DNA of 64,000 bases from contig NZ_CP076607.1 of assembly GCF_018966525.1 (NCBI RefSeq), forward strand, positions 310,001-374,000, read 5' to 3'. The notes beneath the pieces are model-generated. The model had not been told where the DNA came from. It saw only the letters and a program-made list of their open reading frames with translations, and did not search any database. Source of the stretch: Paenibacillus sophorae. Lineage in GTDB: Bacteria > Bacillota > Bacilli > Paenibacillales > Paenibacillaceae. The translations under genes and the position numbers were made by a program. Below, piece by piece: positions 61,615-64,000 of the stretch (positions are counted from its first letter, which is position 1; every line of letters starts with the position of its first letter).

Positions 61615-63306
61615 ATGGACTGGGAACTTGTGTTTACGATTCGTGAAGCGCTGAAAAGACCGCTGTTTGCCGACGCCAAAGTCGTCGGAGGAAGTTCGGG
61701 CCTGGACCGGGCGATCCGCTGGGTTCATGTGCTGGAAAGCGCAAGCTTCGAGAGCCTCATTCACGGACAGGAAATGATACTCACAACAGGCATCGGGATG
61801 AGCGCCGATCTCCCCACCTCTCTTGAATTTCTGGAATACCTGATCCAAAAAAACGCCGCTTGCCTGTGCATCGAGCTGGGGACTTATTTCAGCGCCGTGC
61901 CTGAAGAACTGGTCTCCCTGGCGGATCAACATGATTTTTCGCTTATTGTGTTTAACCGCACGGTTCGGTTCGTCGATATCACACTCGATCTGCATTCGCT
62001 TATTATCAACCGCCATCACCGCATGCTCGGGGAGCTGGAGAGCATCTCCCGCGAATTCCACAGGCTGACGCTGACCTCTCAGGGAACGGTAAAGGTGCTG
62101 CAGCTGCTGTCCAGAAGCACGCGCACGCAAGTTCTATACATGCAGCTTCAAGGCAAGCCGCAGTTCTTTCCCGCGCTGCCGCCGGAGGAGCAGGAGCCTC
62201 TGCTGCGCTTCTTCTCGGCCTTTTATGAGGAAATGGACGGGATTCATCAACCGGACGCCGCCCCCAGCTTCCGTGAATTCGGCGGTAAAACAGTCGCGCT
62301 CAAGCCGGTTGGCGCTCTTGACCAGACCTGGGCCTATATTCTGATGGTATGCCCCCATAAACCGCAGGAGTTCGACTGTCTGCTGCTTGATTCTGCCTCG
62401 CTGTCCATCGCTCAGGAGCTGCTGCGCACACGCTATATGGAGGAGCGCAAGCTTTTTTCCGAAAACTTGTGGGTCGACGAATTAATCAACGGGCGCATTG
62501 ACGATGAGAACCGGCTCAAGAGCCTGATCGGACCGGATTTCGGCGTTGTCAACGAGCTTGCTTACCGCGTGTGCCTGATCGAGATCGAAAATCCCCGAAA
62601 CGTAAAATGGAACAGCTCGGAAAATGAATGGGAGTCGATTACGTTTCACCTTTCACTCGTCCTGCGTTCCATTTTTGAGAAATATTCGCTCCGGCCGTTA
62701 ATCACGCTAAAGAATAACCGGCTAACCGTCATTGCGCTGGACATTCAGTCCAAGGTGCCCGGGCGGACCCGGCTGCAGCAGGCGCTGGAAGCCCTGCAGA
62801 ATATCCGCTCCGACGAGAAGCTGAAGGATCTTCAGCTCGTCATCGGCGTGGGCAAATCGCATACCCAGCTTAAAAATGCTCCATCCGGCTACCGGGAAGC
62901 GGTGCAGGCGCTGTCGCTCTACCCCTGCCACCAGAAGCCGACCCTGTTCTACGAAGAGCTTGGCGTCTTCCAGCTGCTGCTGAGCCTGAACGACGGCAAG
63001 ACGCTGCAGAACTTTATCCGCACCTATCTTGGTCCGCTGATCGACCATGACCAGCAGAAGGGCAGCGAGCTGCTGCTGACGCTGCGGGTCTATCTGGATC
63101 ATGACGGCTCCAAACAAATCGCGGCGCGGAAGCTGTTCATCGTCAGACAATCGCTGTATTACCGTCTGGATAAAATTACGGAGCTGCTCGGCGAGGACTT
63201 CATGTCGCCGGAGAACCGCATATCGATCCAAGTCGCTCTGCGGGCCTATCAGTTCCTGTATCCAGAAAAGCTTACTTTGCCCAGTTCCCGTTCAGTACCT
63301 CTGTGA
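61615..63306 (+). CDS. pucR: PucR family transcriptional regulator
   Basis: The 563-residue regulator has an N-terminal PucR sensor (VVGGSSGLDRAIRWVHVLES..LTTGIGM), a degenerate GGDEF-like middle domain and a C-terminal PucR helix-turn-helix (LRVYLDHDGSKQIAARKLF followed by RQSLYYRLDKITELLG). PucR proteins activate purine, allantoin or pyrimidine degradation genes in response to pathway intermediates. Divergence from preTA-hydA makes those genes the likely targets. ATG 61615 is chosen because GAGGAGG lies 6 bases upstream; ATG 61609 abuts that site. Its 3' end overlaps the converging aminotransferase gene by 35 bases. Confidence 0.87.
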   Translation: MDWELVFTIREALKRPLFADAKVVGGSSGLDRAIRWVHVLESASFESLIHGQEMILTTGIGMSADLPTSLEFLEYLIQKNAACLCIELGTYFSAVPEELVSLADQHDFSLIVFNRTVRFVDITLDLHSLIINRHHRMLGELESISREFHRLTLTSQGTVKVLQLLSRSTRTQVLYMQLQGKPQFFPALPPEEQEPLLRFFSAFYEEMDGIHQPDAAPSFREFGGKTVALKPVGALDQTWAYILMVCPHKPQEFDCLLLDSASLSIAQELLRTRYMEERKLFSENLWVDELINGRIDDENRLKSLIGPDFGVVNELAYRVCLIEIENPRNVKWNSSENEWESITFHLSLVLRSIFEKYSLRPLITLKNNRLTVIALDIQSKVPGRTRLQQALEALQNIRSDEKLKDLQLVIGVGKSHTQLKNAPSGYREAVQALSLYPCHQKPTLFYEELGVFQLLLSLNDGKTLQNFIRTYLGPLIDHDQQKGSELLLTLRVYLDHDGSKQIAARKLFIVRQSLYYRLDKITELLGEDFMSPENRISIQVALRAYQFLYPEKLTLPSSRSVPL

Positions 63307-64000
63307 ACGTGTCCAGGATGAACTGGATGTCCTCGTCGGTAGAGGCAAGCGGAGGGGCAAAGGTGAGTACATTGTTGAAACCCGCTACGGTGTCGCCGTT
63401 CTTGCCGATAATTAGACCCTTGGCCTTGCAATCGGCGATGATGCCTTTTACGGTATCCAGCGGAGCCGGCTCCTTGGTCGTCTTATCCGCCACAAGCTCG
63501 ACGCCGGTGATCAGGCCGAAGCTGCGGACGTCGCCGACCAGCTTGTGCTCCAGCAGCCCGGACAGTCCGGCGCTCAGCCGCTTGCCGAGAAGATCGCCGC
63601 GTTCAACGAGGTTCTCCTGCTCCATGATTTCCAGATTTCGCAGTCCCAGGGCGCAGGCAGCCGGATTGCCGCCGAACGTATTGATATGGCGGAAGTAGCC
63701 GTAGTCGTCGCTGTTATCCTTAAAGACTTCGTAAATTTCTTTGCGGACGGCGGTCGCTGACAACGGAAGATAGGCGCTGGTCAGCCCTTTGGCCATCGTC
63801 ACGATATCCGGCTTCACGCCAAAGTTATGGTGGCCGAATTTACGCCCCGACCGGCCGAAGCCGCAGATGACTTCGTCGATAATGAGCAGCACGCCGTGCT
63901 TCTTGCAGATTTCCTGCACGCGGTCCATATAGAGCTGATGGGGCACAATGACGCCGCCGCCGGTAATCACCGGCTCCATGATGACCGCCGCTACCGTCTC
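63272..64000 (-). CDS. Class III aminotransferase (partial; runs off the right edge)
   Basis: The 242 visible C-terminal residues carry the class III PLP pattern: Asp in LIIDEVICGFGRSGRKFG, PLP lysine in DIVTMAKGLTSAYLPLSA, and HINTFGGNPAACA. The frame is still open at base 64000 (ETVAAVIMEP), so the N-terminal half lies outside. Next to pyrimidine-degradation genes it may be a beta-alanine or beta-aminoisobutyrate aminotransferase acting on the end products, an inference from context. It converges with and overlaps pucR by 35 bases. Confidence 0.85.
   Translation of the reverse strand, partial: ETVAAVIMEPVITGGGVIVPHQLYMDRVQEICKKHGVLLIIDEVICGFGRSGRKFGHHNFGVKPDIVTMAKGLTSAYLPLSATAVRKEIYEVFKDNSDDYGYFRHINTFGGNPAACALGLRNLEIMEQENLVERGDLLGKRLSAGLSGLLEHKLVGDVRSFGLITGVELVADKTTKEPAPLDTVKGIIADCKAKGLIIGKNGDTVAGFNNVLTFAPPLASTDEDIQFILDTFTEVLNGNWAK

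Noticed and set aside
1..64000. CRISPR array, tRNA or rRNA genes, prophage or restriction-modification genes
   Set aside because: None seen. The only short direct repeats are the two 64-base units and the operator pair, and no cas, integrase or capsid-type proteins occur.

Overview
The window reads as chromosome from a Paenibacillus-like member of the Bacillota. The genes are tightly packed, with strong GGAGG-type ribosome binding sites and several GTG/TTG starts. There is a lipoteichoic acid synthase, menaquinone biosynthesis, PucR and LacI regulators, and Bacillus-type promoters and terminators. Base composition is moderately GC-rich in the housekeeping parts. It is visibly lower in the GH32 gene and in the lantibiotic cluster. 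The genus is an inference from gene content; no rRNA or tRNA is present.

Layout. 1-9.4 kb: tail of a membrane protein, a Gfo/Idh/MocA oxidoreductase, a nuclease-helicase fusion, an LTA synthase, a MarR regulator, a chemoreceptor, and a decayed transporter/MocR-regulator pair. 9.4-23.1 kb: secreted GH31 glucosidase with a candidate cre site, two c-di-GMP GGDEF-EAL proteins (MHYT and CHASE sensors), MenA, an acetate-type permease, a DsrE-like protein, a class V aminotransferase, an aldo/keto reductase and a TVP38 membrane protein. 23.3-25.5 kb: an NMT1/SsuA-type importer without its ATPase. 25.6-33.6 kb: a minus-strand sugar-acid operon (LacI regulator, TIM-barrel isomerase, PfkB kinase, MFS transporter, IlvD/Edd dehydratase, 2-hydroxyacid dehydrogenase, KDPG aldolase). 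Its content closely parallels a 2-ketogluconate/Entner-Doudoroff pathway. 33.7-36.9 kb: GNAT acetyltransferase, transglutaminase-like protein and a low-GC secreted GH32 fructanase.

37-54.2 kb is the accessory island and the most interesting part. It holds a complete two-component class II lantibiotic (lichenicidin-like) cluster. Two divergent precursor genes (beta on minus, alpha on plus) each sit upstream of their own LanM synthetase. LanT (C39 peptidase-ABC transporter), a subtilisin-like LanP and a DUF4177 protein follow the beta-side LanM. A regulator, small membrane protein, ATPase and permease set for self-protection lies beyond the alpha-side LanM. The beta peptide core is almost that of lichenicidin beta, whereas the alpha peptide has lost the first cysteine. 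Read-through terminators, and on the beta side an apparent attenuator with a leader ORF, separate precursor and enzyme genes. IS1182-family sequences flank the cluster in the same orientation on both sides, and a multiply inactivated IS3/IS150-type element lies at the left edge.

54.2-64 kb: a metNPQ-type methionine importer behind a leader terminator, then a reductive pyrimidine-degradation operon (preT, preA, hydA, small ORF). A PucR regulator diverges from it across palindromic operator candidates, and a class III aminotransferase runs off the right edge.

The annotation rests on reading translated motifs and local DNA signals only; no database search was possible. Comparisons with named systems are from memory.
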